DNA from: Linnemannia elongata | Lineage: Eukaryota; Mortierellomycota; Mortierellomycetes; Mortierellales; Mortierellaceae | NCBI GenBank assembly: GCA_036320915.1 | Contig: JAXBDG010000004.1 | Coordinates: 2,356,001-2,420,000 of the forward strand | DNA: 64,000 nt | Reading direction: 5' to 3' | Shown here: positions 49,589-60,800 of the stretch, piece after piece | Numbering within the stretch: the stretch's first letter is position 1 | Layout: every line of letters starts with the position of its first letter | Translations under genes and position numbers: made by a program | The notes under the pieces: generated by a model | The model's input: only the letters and a program-made list of their open reading frames with translations | Database searches by the model: none | What the model was told of the DNA's origin: nothing

Positions 49589-50458
49589 TTAGTGGTCGCC
49601 ACGGAAGAGAAGAGCTGGTCCGGCAAGGATATGGTCCTCGTCCTTGAGGGTGAGGGGAGTCGCCGTGTCGGTGATGACAACATAGACGTATCCATTGACA
49701 GTTGGGGGCAGCTTGCACTCCTCACGACGGGAAACAACCATCTTGTTGTTATACAAGAACTGGCACCACTCCTGACGACCCTTGACCTCACCCTCATACG
49801 ACGTCTCGACCTTGTCACCCTTGATCTCGGCCTTCAACTGTGTGAAGGGGGCGATACCCAAGTCGTAAGGGCACGATTCGATAAAGTTGATCGCGATCGT
49901 AACAATCTCACGGGGGGTCAGGGGTGTATCGAATGCATAGGGGGCTCCTTCTCCGCCCACGATCTCATTCAAGAACGAAGAGTGACGAGCCTCGACCGTC
50001 ACGATACTACCAGCAGCCGTCAGCAGATCTCCAGACGTAATGCCGGCAGCGGCACCGAGGTAAGCAGAGACACCGGTATTCTCGAGGGCGCGAGCGACGG
50101 CAATAAAGGTCTCGATGTTATCGAGTGGGAACTTGTAAGTGCACTTGGGGACAGCTTTGCCGCCCATGGACTCAATGACTGAGGTCAAAACTTTGACATG
50201 GGTTGCCTCGTGCTCGCCAATGTGGACGAAACGTTCACGGACCTTGTCGTCGAGGTGGTAGGAGGCAAAGGCGTCGGGACCAAACTTGTGAAGACCTTGG
50301 GTGTAGAACTCGGATTCAAGGTGCTCGAGGGTCAAGGCGAAGTTGAGGATTCCGTTATCCGAAGCCTGGTCGCGCTTGGCGAGGTTGCGGAGGGGGGCAG
50401 CCATGACCATGGATGTGGCGGCAATGGCTGAAGCGATGGCGATGAATGAGAAACGCAT
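49589..50458 (-). CDS. Secreted ferritin-like (Rds1-type) protein, copy B
   Basis: Single exon, 289 aa, same architecture as copy A: signal peptide, KR site, LTLEHLESEFYTQGL, HIGEHEATHVKVL and VEARHSSFLNE. Ten residues differ from copy A. Nine of these lie between residues 122 and 190, and one at 288 (N to D). The start was chosen at the ATG equivalent to copy A. The frame stays open about 77 codons further upstream, but that part is leader sequence (poly-Ser/Thr/Gln) containing the TATA region. The intact frame and conserved promoter indicate a functional gene. Confidence 0.8.
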   Translation of the reverse strand: MRFSFIAIASAIAATSMVMAAPLRNLAKRDQASDNGILNFALTLEHLESEFYTQGLHKFGPDAFASYHLDDKVRERFVHIGEHEATHVKVLTSVIESMGGKAVPKCTYKFPLDNIETFIAVARALENTGVSAYLGAAAGITSGDLLTAAGSIVTVEARHSSFLNEIVGGEGAPYAFDTPLTPREIVTIAINFIESCPYDLGIAPFTQLKAEIKGDKVETSYEGEVKGRQEWCQFLYNNKMVVSRREECKLPPTVNGYVYVVITDTATPLTLKDEDHILAGPALLFRGDH

Positions 50459-51846
50459 TTTGTTATTGGTTATTGTGCTGGGGTGGTAGTGGGGTTGATT
50501 TAGTTGTTGGAGTTGGAGTTGGAGTGGTTGAGTATTGTTGGAAGTGTTGGTTGTGTTTTTAGTGTTTTGTTGTTGAGAGAATGTTGTTGTTGAAGTTGAT
50601 GAAGATGAAGAAAAAAAAAAGTGGAGGGGAACCGGGGTGGTTTTATAGGTATTTCCAACCAAGGGGACGATAATGACGGATCGAGACAATATGAATGTGG
50701 CCGTGCGCGCGCAGTTCTACATTAACCATCACCCCGAATCTGGCGAGTTAGCTCTTTCATCTTCTTTACGGATAGCCACTTACACCCTTTTTGCATCATT
50801 GATGATCAAGGATGGCAAACAATGTACAAGTCGCAAAAAGCAAGCCCCCTCTCTCCGTCTCTCCCTCCCTCTTCCTTTTCTTACTTCTATCCCACCTACA
50901 CGATGCTACATCGCCTTCGCAGATCTTTCTTTCGAAATGCCCACTGTCATCCCTTGGTAAACAGAGTAAACGCAAGACTTGGTGGAAGGGCGTCCTTGTG
51001 TGAGATGCGCAACGTTGACCAAACACAATGTAATCGCGACAAGGCGAGGCAAGACGAATCGCACAACCCCCGATATGTTAAACTATCGTCTCCTTATTGT
51101 TTGTTTATCGCGCTTTTGGGTATGAGACGCGCAACTTTTATTTTATTTTTAGGTGTGGCAGCAATAATGAGACTCCTTTTTTCTGCGAGATATCTGTGAT
51201 ATAATTGGGGTTCTGTTATTCTGCTTTAGTACCCATGTTTTGAGAAACGAGGAAGCATGATTAAAGGAAGGAATAGGGGAAAAGAAAAAGCAAAGCCCCT
51301 CGCGTGGTGGAGAAATGGGGTCATAGAGTACCATGAAGAGGGAAATTGGCATAGCCTTGTATGTTTAGTTGAGGCGGTGCTGAGGGTTAGAAATTCTGAC
51401 AGATCGTTTTTGTATTTTTGGATTTTCGGTAAGGTTGCAGTTTCAAGGCACATGCAGGGTGGCAGGATCAGGTACACGCCGGGTACAGCACTTTCGGGAT
51501 ACAGGTGGAGAGAGGGAGAGTGGATTGTCAGGTTATGCTGTTTTTGTTGCCTATGAAGATTGATCTTGATGTTGGTTAGGTTTCGCGACTGACAAGGAGT
51601 CTAGGATGGAACTGTGTTATCTCGGCTCACACTGTCCATGAGTGTAAACAAGAATAGTCTAGGTCATCTACTTTTTGGTTTCTCGCGGCAGAATGCGTTA
51701 CTTGAGAACTTGTTACTGCCCTTCTCATTGCATGTCCCCTATACTGTCTTCCTCTTCTTTCAAGATCAGATCTTGAAGTCGGACTTGACAATCATTATTT
51801 TGGTGGCGCACAAAAAAAAAAAAAAAAAAGCCATTTATTGGTGTTT
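50459..51846 (+). other. Upstream DNA of ferritin-like copy B (duplicated noncoding)
   Basis: The counterpart of 47250-48607. The leader/promoter part is nearly identical to copy A and the distal part clearly more diverged. No conserved reading frame was seen. Ends in a poly-A run beside the 3' end of the hydratase gene. Confidence 0.55.
50641..50647 (-). promoter_or_regulatory. TATA box of ferritin-like copy B
   Basis: TATAAAA on the minus strand, 183 bp upstream of the start codon, matching copy A. Confidence 0.6.
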
Positions 51847-52662
51847 TCAAAGTTTGGATTTCAGCTTGTCGGCTCCGAGACCAAAGTCGTTCCAGTTGGG
51901 CTTCTCTCGGCTAGCAAAGGCACCAATACCGTGCGCTGCCTCTTCAGAAGTAATCATCTTGCCGAAGGCCTCACGTACATAGGCAGGGACAACCTTGGCA
52001 TCTCCACCACGACCATCGACATTATCAACTAGCAACTTGACATCGCGCATCGCCCCCGGTCCACTCTGCGCCAACAGATCGATATAGTCCTGCACCTTCT
52101 TATCCAAAGACGCCTCATCCTCTGCTACCGAGGTCACGAATCCAACGCGGTAGCCCTCCTGAGCCGAGACGCGCTCGCCCGAGAGCATATACTGCTTCGA
52201 CCGGAAGGCGCCTAATTGAGGGACGATGACCTCGGAGATCAAGGCCGGGATAAGACCACGATGGACCTCGGGCATACTGAAATAAGCCGAGGACTGGACG
52301 ATACGGAAGTTGCACGAAAAGACAATGCCGACACCACCCCCGAGAGCAGGGCCGTTGACGCGGGCGATAGTAGGTTTGGGGGAGCGGGAGAGGGTCGAGA
52401 ACATGGATTGGGTGACGGCGACCGGGTCGGTGGCCGAGGTGGTATCGTCGTCCTGGGGGGTGAGGTCCATGCCTGTACAAAAGTATTTGCCGTTTCCTGT
52501 GACGACGATGATGCGGACTGTGGGGTCGTCGATGGCCTTGTTGAGGATGTCGACAAACTGGTTGACCATAGGTCCTGAGAGGGCGTTGCCGCGTTTGGGG
52601 CGGTTGAGTGTGATTGTTGCGACGACACCCTCCTGAGAGTAGAGGACTTCTTTTCCTGACAT
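51847..52662 (-). CDS. Peroxisomal enoyl-CoA hydratase/isomerase
   Basis: Single exon, 271 aa, start MSGKEVLYSQEG. Crotonase fold signatures: TITLNRPKRGNALS, FCTGMDL (CoA/oxyanion loop), NGPALGGGVGIVFSCNFRI (crotonase signature with the second oxyanion glycine), FSMPEVHRGLIP. The protein ends LKSKL, a canonical PTS1, so a peroxisomal matrix location is likely. The family hydrates or isomerises enoyl-CoA in beta-oxidation. Copy of the delta3-delta2 isomerase (ECI) subgroup is possible; the exact reaction cannot be read from sequence. It is divergent from the carboxyltransferase gene, 661 bp away. A further in-frame TTG upstream was not used because an ATG with good context is present. Confidence 0.9.
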   Translation of the reverse strand: MSGKEVLYSQEGVVATITLNRPKRGNALSGPMVNQFVDILNKAIDDPTVRIIVVTGNGKYFCTGMDLTPQDDDTTSATDPVAVTQSMFSTLSRSPKPTIARVNGPALGGGVGIVFSCNFRIVQSSAYFSMPEVHRGLIPALISEVIVPQLGAFRSKQYMLSGERVSAQEGYRVGFVTSVAEDEASLDKKVQDYIDLLAQSGPGAMRDVKLLVDNVDGRGGDAKVVPAYVREAFGKMITSEEAAHGIGAFASREKPNWNDFGLGADKLKSKL

Positions 52663-53323
52663 TGCTGATTCCTTATTGCTGTTTAGAGTAAAGTACTGCT
52701 GTTGGTGGATTCGGATGAGGAGGATGAATGAATAAGAAGACGAGAAGGGTGATGCAATTTGCAAGGACGGTTGTGAACAGGGAAGAGGGTGGGGGTGGGG
52801 GTGGAAGCGACAATGTCGACACTTTAAGCTGCTGCACGTGATTCAGGGCGAAAGGGACTGAGAGACACACGCGCACTTTGATTTCTCCACACGAAACTTT
52901 CTTCATTGACACCAAGTGAACACTTTGTTCACTCTCGGCTCTCTCTCTGTCTCTCGATGACCTATGGGCAAGGCAAGGATGGTGCGCCTTGCTGCTGCTT
53001 GGAGAAGGGCCCTCTTCTTCAACTTCCCCACCAATTGATTATCCGCTGAGCTACCACTTGTAGTTTCGTGACAGCAGAAGGAGCTGGTTGCCCCCATGCA
53101 AGTTCACTTTCTCGGACACTTTTTTTCTTTTGCAACTGTGAATAAAAAGAAGGCAACTTTGTCACTTTGTGTTCAACCATCGCTTTTTTTCTTCTTCCTC
53201 TTCCTCTCTCCTCTCCTTCACCTCTTTCATTCCTTTTCCTCTTCTCCCTCTCTTTTTTTCTTTTTCTCTTTTGCTCTTGTTCATTACTTTCTCCATTCAC
53301 CTCAACTACGCCCTCTCCACGCG
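52663..53323. promoter_or_regulatory. Divergent intergenic region, hydratase / carboxyltransferase
   Basis: 661 bp between divergent start codons, with a CT-rich leader before the carboxyltransferase gene. No clear TATA box. Possible shared promoter (inference). Confidence 0.4.
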
Positions 53324-55574
53324 ATGAGTCACATCATCGACCCTTCCCACAGAAACCCCCCGGCTAACCGTCGGACGGTCGGGGACCAGTTCAGCACAAC
53401 CCAACCTAGCGTTGCCCAGCACCTCGGTCACCAGACAAAGCCTACAAAGTCCAAAATCAACACCAAATCGCCCGAGTATATCGCCAACTACAAGGAGATG
53501 CTCGAGATGGTCGACCAGCTCAACGAGCGTCTCCAAGAGGCCACCTTTCAGGGTGCCGACCGTCTCTTGGCCCTCCACCACAAGCGTGGCTCTATCCTCG
53601 GTACGACAGTTGCTCAATTGTTTTCATGAACACCTTCACTATCGATCTGTCTATGCCTTATTTTTGTGAACCGAGAAGTTGTTAGGCCCATAATCCAACC
53701 GAATCCTTTTCTTATTTCAATTGTTACTTCAATAGCCCGTGATCGCCTTGAGTTGCTGTTGGATGATGACTCTCCATTCATGGAGTTGTGCCCTCTGGCT
53801 GGTTATGGCCAGGACGACATGACCATCGGTGGCTCTCAAGTCGCTGGTATCGGTCTTGTGTGGTAAGACCCCTTCCTCAATCTCTTTCACCGCAATACTG
53901 ACATGATTTTTGCACATCACAATCACGAAGTCGCTATTCTAAACACCACCATTCTTCCACTTCAATAGCGGCATCGAGTGCATGGTCTCCGCCAACGTCC
54001 CCACTCTCCAGGGTGGTGCCTCCAACGCCACCACCCTCGCCCGTGGTGAGCGCCTCGGCCGCATCGCCTGGGAAAACCGTCTCCCCCACATCCAGCTTGT
54101 CCAGTCTGTATGCTGTTCTTTTGTCACTTGACGTCTTTAATACATTGACGCGTTTTATATGACTGGCCATGCAACTGACATAAATTACCTTGTGATATTT
54201 GCTATCGATAGGCCGGAGCAAACCTTGCACAGCAGTCCCGCGTATTCCACCCTGGCGGGGCTGTCTTCCGTCACTTGGCCGAGAGGTAGGCACAGTAACG
54301 CGTCGAAAGAACCTGTCGATGCTCATTATTTAAAAGTTCAAATAATTAACTGTAGTCATTTTCCTCAACCCTTAGGTCCAAGGCTGGTCTTCCTTCCGTC
54401 GCTGTTGTCTTTGGAAACTCGACAGCAGGAGGCGCCTATATCCCCGGTATGAGTGACTACAGCATCATGGTCAAGGTAAACCATCACCCGTTGATGTCAT
54501 TGCTGGACACTCATATGCCTAAGTGCGCATTAAAAAACTCACCTGCGATGTCATTCTTCATTGTAATAGGGTAAGGCCCAGGTCTTTTTGGGCGGTCCAC
54601 CATTGGTCAAAATGGCTACAGGAGAGATATCAGACGCAGAGTCCCTTGGAGGAGCCGATATGCACAGTCGCAAGTCTGGAGTGTCTGATCAGCTCGCGAT
54701 GGACGAGTACCATGCCATTGCCATGGCCCGTGAGTTTGTCTCTGGACTCAACTGGACCAAGCAGGGTCAGTTGCCCATTCGTCACTTGCAGGGTCTTTTT
54801 GACCAACCTCTCTATGACCCCGATGAGATTCTGGGAATTGTCAGCGCCAACATCCGTATTCCTTTCGATGCTGTCGAGGTCATTATCCGCTTGGTCGATG
54901 GATCGCGCTTCACACAGTTCAAGCCCCTGTATGGTCCCAACTTGATCTGCGGTTGGGCTACCATCCACGGTATTCCCGTCGGTATCCTTGCTAACAACAA
55001 CGTTCTCTTCCCTCCTGAGGCGAACAAGGCGACCCAGTTCATTCAGCTCTGCAACATGCGTGACACACCCATCCTCTACCTCCACAACATTACCGGATTC
55101 ATGGTTGGTAAAAAGTATGAGGAGGAGGGTATCATCAAGGCTGGTTCACGCTTCATCAACGCCGTCTCGAACTCGCAGGTGCCTTGCATTACGATTGTTA
55201 TGGGAGCCAGTTACGGAGCTGGAAACTACGCGATGGCAGGACGCGCCTATAACCCTCGCTTCCTGTTCTCGTGGCCCAACAGTAAATGCTCTGTTATGGG
55301 TGCGGAGCAGTTGACAGGAGTGCTCGATATTGTAATGCGTGACTCTGCCAAGAAGTCTGGCAAGGTTATTGATGAGGAGATGGCCAAGGCGTCGATGGAT
55401 ATGTTCCAGGCTATGGTTGAGAGCGAGTCGGATGTTTACTGGACCAGCTCCCGGTGCATTGATGATGGTGTGATTGACCCCCGCGAGACCCGCACCATTC
55501 TTGGCTTCTGTCTCTCGGTCTGCTACAACACTGAGGTCAAGGGTGGCAACCTCTACGGTGTCTCCCGCATGTAG
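53324..55574 (+). CDS. Acyl-CoA carboxylase carboxyltransferase subunit (methylcrotonoyl/propionyl-CoA type)
   Basis: Six exons: 53324-53600, 53736-53862, 53969-54107, 54212-54285, 54376-54475 and 54570-55574 (573 aa). Signatures in order: [89 protein letters not shown] and HRKSGVSD-like [31 protein letters not shown] segment. This is the biotin-dependent carboxyltransferase fold; length fits MCC-beta (about 560 aa). MCC acts in mitochondrial leucine breakdown, but the N-terminus ([13 protein letters not shown]) is not an obvious mitochondrial presequence. The C-terminus GVSRM resembles the family's GVFRM. The choice between methylcrotonoyl and related acyl-CoA substrates is open. Confidence 0.87.
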
Positions 55575-55837
55575 TCCCCCCCCCCTCTCTCTCTTTGTTT
55601 ATTTCGATTAAAAAAACCTACTATATGCAAATCGCACGTTTACACATGTGGTTACTGCGGACGGACGGATCATCGTTTTCATGAGCAAAAGGCAGTCCTT
55701 TCTTTTGCCTTTCTTGTATCCCCTTACTCCCTTATTCACAACCTGCGCTTTGTTCACTCTCTTTTATTTTCTTTCTCTTCAACCCAACGTCATTCCCTCA
55801 TACTCCATCCAACAAAGGACAAGAACAACAAGCCAAC

Positions 55838-57268
55838 ATGCCGATGACACTCAGGGACATCGAGGACTTCGATCGCAAGGACATGTTGCGCATCGAGCAC
55901 ATCCACTGGGCCATCACTCACGAGGTCCGCGAGCTCAAGCAGTGGAACAACGCCTTGACCCTCCTTACCTCCTACCTCGCCCCAGTTATCATCGCTTCCG
56001 AAAAGGCCGCCGCTGCTACTGCCGCAGCAACTGACGACATTGATACCGAGACAGCAGCAGGTACAGAGAATACCGCCAAACCTACTTCACACTCAACAAC
56101 GACAGACGGACCGGCAGGAGGAGGAAATGCCTCAACAACAACGTCCAAGTTCAGCGAGTTTGTCGAGGACGAGACTACAGGACAATACACAAAGCAGCTC
56201 ACAGAACAAGACGTGCGTCTCATCCAATGGTCGATCGCGGCTCTGGTCCGCTACGCACCCACACCTTCCGAAGCCAATGTCGTCTACATGTTCTATCTCC
56301 AACGCCAACCCCCCGTTAGGAACGACGAGACTATTGACAACTGCCTGATCTCGTTGATCTACCAGTATGCACAAGTCAAGGACGATCCCGAGTTGCGAGC
56401 CAAGGGAATAGATCTGATCAAGGTTGCGCTGGAGAGAGGGGTCGGGTTGCCGAGTTATAAATCGAGGACATCGGTCAAGAATCAGAGTTATCGGCCACAG
56501 AGGGAGACCATTTTGGCGAGCGTTAGTAAACCGATTTTGATTCAGCAGGGGTTACAGATTACGGCGGATGGACGGGCTTTGGAGGCGCGCCGTCCTGGTG
56601 GCCAGCAACAGCATCAGCAGCAAGGAGGAGGACGAACTTATGGACAACAGAAACAACAGCATGGTTCTCAGCCTCCTCAAAAGGGCCCGAACGGTTTCCC
56701 CGCTGGAGGACAGAGGCAAGGGCAGAACCAAGGACAGGCACAGGGGCAAGCCATGGGTGGAAGGAAATCAGGACGTCCCACGGTTGCCGGATCTTCCTCG
56801 CCACAGCCACAGCCGCAGTCGCCTCAGCCGCAGCAACAGGCGCCGCAGCAGACTCAGACCCAGACTCAAGGAAAAGCAAAGCCACGGCATCGCAAGCAGG
56901 ACAGTCCCAGACTCGCCAACGAGGACACCCAAGACAGCAACAGCAACAGCACCAGAACAACACCAACACCAACAACACCGCGGCAGGATGTACCCATGGA
57001 TCAGTACGATTACTACACCAGTGCATCCCGGTCGTTCTCCGGAACCGAGCGAGTCAAGTCTGGAAGTCGTCCTGCATTCGGCGGAGTTGGCGGTTCCAGT
57101 AACGGAGGCAAGCTTCGGACGATTGCGTTTGTTCCTGCGTCGAACAACCCCATGCTCAAGACCGACCACCCTGCTCCTGATACCGAGAAGGGAAAGGAGG
57201 ACGATGTCACTTCTGGCCTCACAGAACGCGTCGAGAACTTGCGATTGGATCAAGCATCTGACGAGTAG
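55838..57268 (+). CDS. Unrecognised 476-aa protein with helical N-terminus and Q/P/G-rich tail
   Basis: Intronless. I do not recognise a family. The N-terminus (MLRIEHIHWAITHEVRELKQ, ALTLLTSYLAPVI) is helical. A Thr/Ala-rich linker precedes a second helical part (EQDVRLIQWSIAALVRYAP, NVVYMFYLQRQPP, DNCLISLIYQYAQ) that may form one domain interrupted by the linker. The second half is Gln/Gly/Pro/Ser-rich and disordered, ending in an acidic tail. Coding bias is consistent with a real gene, and the ATG sits in ACAACATGCC context. No signal peptide or membrane segment. Function unknown. Confidence 0.65.
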   Translation: MPMTLRDIEDFDRKDMLRIEHIHWAITHEVRELKQWNNALTLLTSYLAPVIIASEKAAAATAAATDDIDTETAAGTENTAKPTSHSTTTDGPAGGGNASTTTSKFSEFVEDETTGQYTKQLTEQDVRLIQWSIAALVRYAPTPSEANVVYMFYLQRQPPVRNDETIDNCLISLIYQYAQVKDDPELRAKGIDLIKVALERGVGLPSYKSRTSVKNQSYRPQRETILASVSKPILIQQGLQITADGRALEARRPGGQQQHQQQGGGRTYGQQKQQHGSQPPQKGPNGFPAGGQRQGQNQGQAQGQAMGGRKSGRPTVAGSSSPQPQPQSPQPQQQAPQQTQTQTQGKAKPRHRKQDSPRLANEDTQDSNSNSTRTTPTPTTPRQDVPMDQYDYYTSASRSFSGTERVKSGSRPAFGGVGGSSNGGKLRTIAFVPASNNPMLKTDHPAPDTEKGKEDDVTSGLTERVENLRLDQASDE

Positions 57269-57840
57269 ATCTTACAGGCGGAAGGAGAGGCATCTTCAGT
57301 GTTAACCGTTTGCAAATACACGTCTTATTTTTTGTTCTCTGGGTTGTCAATGCACTCTATCATGGTCCCTTCTCTGCATGGTAGTTCTCTTGTATTCATC
57401 TCTACCCCTCCTTTTCGACGCTCTCTGCCATAACACTCATACAAAGGCCGGCGTGAACAAGAATGTAAAAGGAGGCACAAAGGAGTAAATGTTAGGCAGC
57501 ATGACACGTCCGTCGAATAAAAGGGATGGGAAATAGAAAAAAGTAAGGGGGAGGAAGAGAAAGAGGAAGAGACATTCCTTTCCTTTCGCGCTGCCTCTTT
57601 TGAGAAGGCAGAAGAGTAGACAAAGGTGTCGTCAAGGATGTCTTCGTTGTCACCTTTTTTCTTTTTTTCTTTCATCCTTTCTTTCTTCCTCTCACCTTCA
57701 TTCATTGACACTGATTCACTCTCTCATTCGCCTGCACCTTTCGCCACTTTTTTTTTTTTGAGGGTTGTTGTCCGCTCTTCCTTTCAACCTTATTTTCATT
57801 CCATACTTTCGCGTGTATGCACAAATTACTCTAAAAAAAT
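57269..57840 (+). other. Intergenic region
   Basis: 572 bp of 3' and 5' flanking DNA, CT-rich near the downstream start. I see no gene. Confidence 0.5.
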
Positions 57841-60800
57841 ATGATGTCGATACTCGCATACAGACGGCGGTTGTGGATCCTGCTGGTTCCCGTCGTCAAC
57901 TTTATCTTCCTCTTCCTCTTTGTTTTCTCCCCTTCCTCCCTCCCAAGACTACCTCGACAGTTCTCTCTCTTCTCCAAAGCATCGATCCAACAACAACACC
58001 AAGTAGCAGAGAGGGTCGTCGAGGACTTGCCGCCGGGGACTTTTGAGCATATCACATTCCAGCTCAAGGATGATAACCCTTCGACTTCACAGTTCAATCA
58101 ACCTCCCGCAGATGGATCTGACGCTGTAGGGGACGAAGCCGGTGGTGGTGTACCAGGTGCTGGAGCTGGAGCGGCAGCTGAGGGAGGAGTGGGATACAAC
58201 TATCTGTTGGAGCAACGGAAACTTGTCGAAGGGATTCGGCTGAAGCCGCTGCCTCAGCACCTTATTACAACCTATCGACCTGGATACCTTCTCTCTCACT
58301 CTCGGGATAAGCAGAGCTTAGAAGACAATAGCACTGACGTCGAAGAGCCCACTTCTGCCACTGAAGGAGGAGCTGTAGATCCACCTCACCTCCATGATTC
58401 CCAGGCCATATTCCCACACCCGCCCAACCATGGGGTGAGTCAACAACAACAGATTCAGGAGATACCAAAGGCAGGAAAGGGGGAATCTACAATAAAGAAC
58501 AACGCAGAGTGGCGAGACGAGGAGGAGGAGGAGGAGGAAGAGGAAAGGAGGATTAACCAGGACCCAACAACAAAATACATTACCTTCCTCCCGCACTCAG
58601 GATTCCACAACCAACGAACAGAACTCGAGAATGCCCTCTTGTTGGCTCGACTATTGAACCGGACGTTGATCATGCCAAAGGTGTATCTGGGACCCCCTAT
58701 GCCATGGTTGACGTTCCCTATGTTGCATTCGAGGCTGCTGTATCAGACCAAGATTGGGTTGGAGCATTGTCGGGCTATTATTGAGAGTCAGGTTGAGTTT
58801 GGTGAGGACGAGGAAGATGAGAGTCTGGATGGCAGAATGGTGGGTGGTAAGGAGGAGCAGGAGGAAGGTCGTGATCACCCTCAGGAGTCGCTATCGCCAC
58901 AGCCAAAAGATGCGGTTCGTCTAGAAGAGCCTCTCGTCTTGCCCGTGCCTTTACAGGAGTCGAAGGAAGTGACACCCGATCCTGCTGGTTCTATTATTGA
59001 GCCGGAGACTAAGGACGGTATATATGTAGGAAGAGGAGCAGACTTGCCGGAGAGACTGGCGACGACTCTGGACGGTCAGCAGGTTATACCAGCCGTCATC
59101 TTCGCAGACATGGAGGAGGCCGCCAACTCCAGGCCTGACAGTGAGAGTATGAACCAATCGATGCCAGACACAGCAGAGGCCGAGATGGAGGTGGGAGAAG
59201 GAGAAGATGAGGCGGAGGAGGAGGAAGAGAACTTCCAGTCATGGATCGAGGAACCAGACGAGGAGGACCTAGACCGAGTCAGGATCGCAACCGGTGATGG
59301 AGACCTTGGCAATATCATGGACCTTGAGGAAGAACAAGAAGGAGTCGAGGAAGAGGAAGAGGAAGAAGAAAAAGAGGATGAAGGTGCCGAGGGTTTCGAT
59401 CAGATCAAGGACTGGAGTCAAACTGTGGGAGATGGCGAGGACGATGAAGTAGGCAACAGCGACTTTGAAACAGAGCAACGACGACAGCGACAACGACAAG
59501 CCGGCGGGTACGATTACGAAAGAGATCCATCTTCCTTCCAGTTGGGAATCCTTGACGACGACGAGGAAGACGAGGGTGTGGATGATCAGGACGATGATTT
59601 CGATTGGAGGCCAGAGTATTATACTTTGCGACAGCAACAACAAAAGCATCGGTACCGATATGGTCGACAAAAACAACGGCAGCGATTTCATGGAAGTCCT
59701 GGAGGAGAAAAGTCAGGAAGGTTGTTGACTCAGCAAATGCAGATGGATGTTGAGGGAGCTGCGTTACCGCTTTATTTGCCGGCCCCTGAGCGGCCGATCG
59801 ATCAGAAAGCTGCTACTGGGCTGCGGTTCGAAAAGCGATCTACGCCTACCGGACCACCACTATTGGATCCTTCGCGCCTTGAAAAGCGACAACTTGCAGG
59901 ACAATACGCCTTCCAACAACAACAGGAACAACCCCAACAGCAATATGAACCGATGCCGTCCGAGCAGCAGCAATATCATCGCCCTCCCTCTACAGCAGCG
60001 TCAGCGACAGCAGCCAAAAAGAAAGAGTCAAGTCGTCTTATGCAATGGAGTCCTCTGCCAGCCGAATGTCTTCAGTACGAGTCTTGGACGATGACGGATT
60101 GGGATCTGTTCTTTGATTTGGACCCGCTTCGACACTATGTCCGCATCCTGACGCGCGAGTCCATGTCGATGGCCTATCTTGAGAGTCAATTCAACATCAC
60201 TTTTCTCTATCCCGAGGAACCGATCGTGGCGTCAGCAACAGACGCAGTAACGGTAGAGTCCCAGGACAAGAACAGCGCCTCGGAACTAAAGCCGTCTACT
60301 GCAGACGGTGATGCAGAATCGGACGGAAATGAGGCTGACAAGGAGGGCGAGGGCGACGCAACCGAGGACACCGAGAGCGATACCGGTGACGACAGCGAGA
60401 AGCCCAAACCGCCTCTACTCCGTTCGGAAGCCGATGTCCTTTTCTTTGACGACACTAGTCTCTATGACTACCGCTTTTCCGAATCGCCCAACGCCACAGA
60501 GTCCCTCAAGACCCGCTCTAAGTTTGTCCAGGAGTTTACCATCGATTGGCTTGCTCAACGTCCCGAGCGATTGATTCATCTAGGGTCGATCTTTGGGACA
60601 GGACGGGTGGCGATCGAGTCGTTGGAGGCCAAGGCTTGGTTACAGATGATTCGGGATCATCTTATTATCCGAACCGAGATCTTGCAGACGACTAGTCAGA
60701 GAATCGCGGATAAGATTAGTGGACGTGTCGAAGAGGACGTTGGAAGAAATGGTGGTGGTATGAGTGAGGCTGGGGAACCGATGGAGGCAGGGTTTGTGGG

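Larger units (their letters stand above)
48624..51828. repeat. Tandem segmental duplication, copy B
   Basis: Second copy of the 45369-48607 unit. It contains a decayed SWT1 3' fragment, the ferritin-like gene B and homologous upstream DNA ending in a poly-A tract at about 51811-51828. Confidence 0.85.

Noticed and set aside
50459..50689. In-frame N-terminal extension of ferritin-like copy B
   Set aside because: Covers the TATA box and leader; copy A has a stop-interrupted equivalent, and the signal peptide begins at the internal ATG.
53020..53060. Minus-strand TAGCTCAGCGG, a tRNA/SINE A-box match
   Set aside because: No B-box (GGTTCGANNCC) at the expected distance and no cloverleaf pairing.
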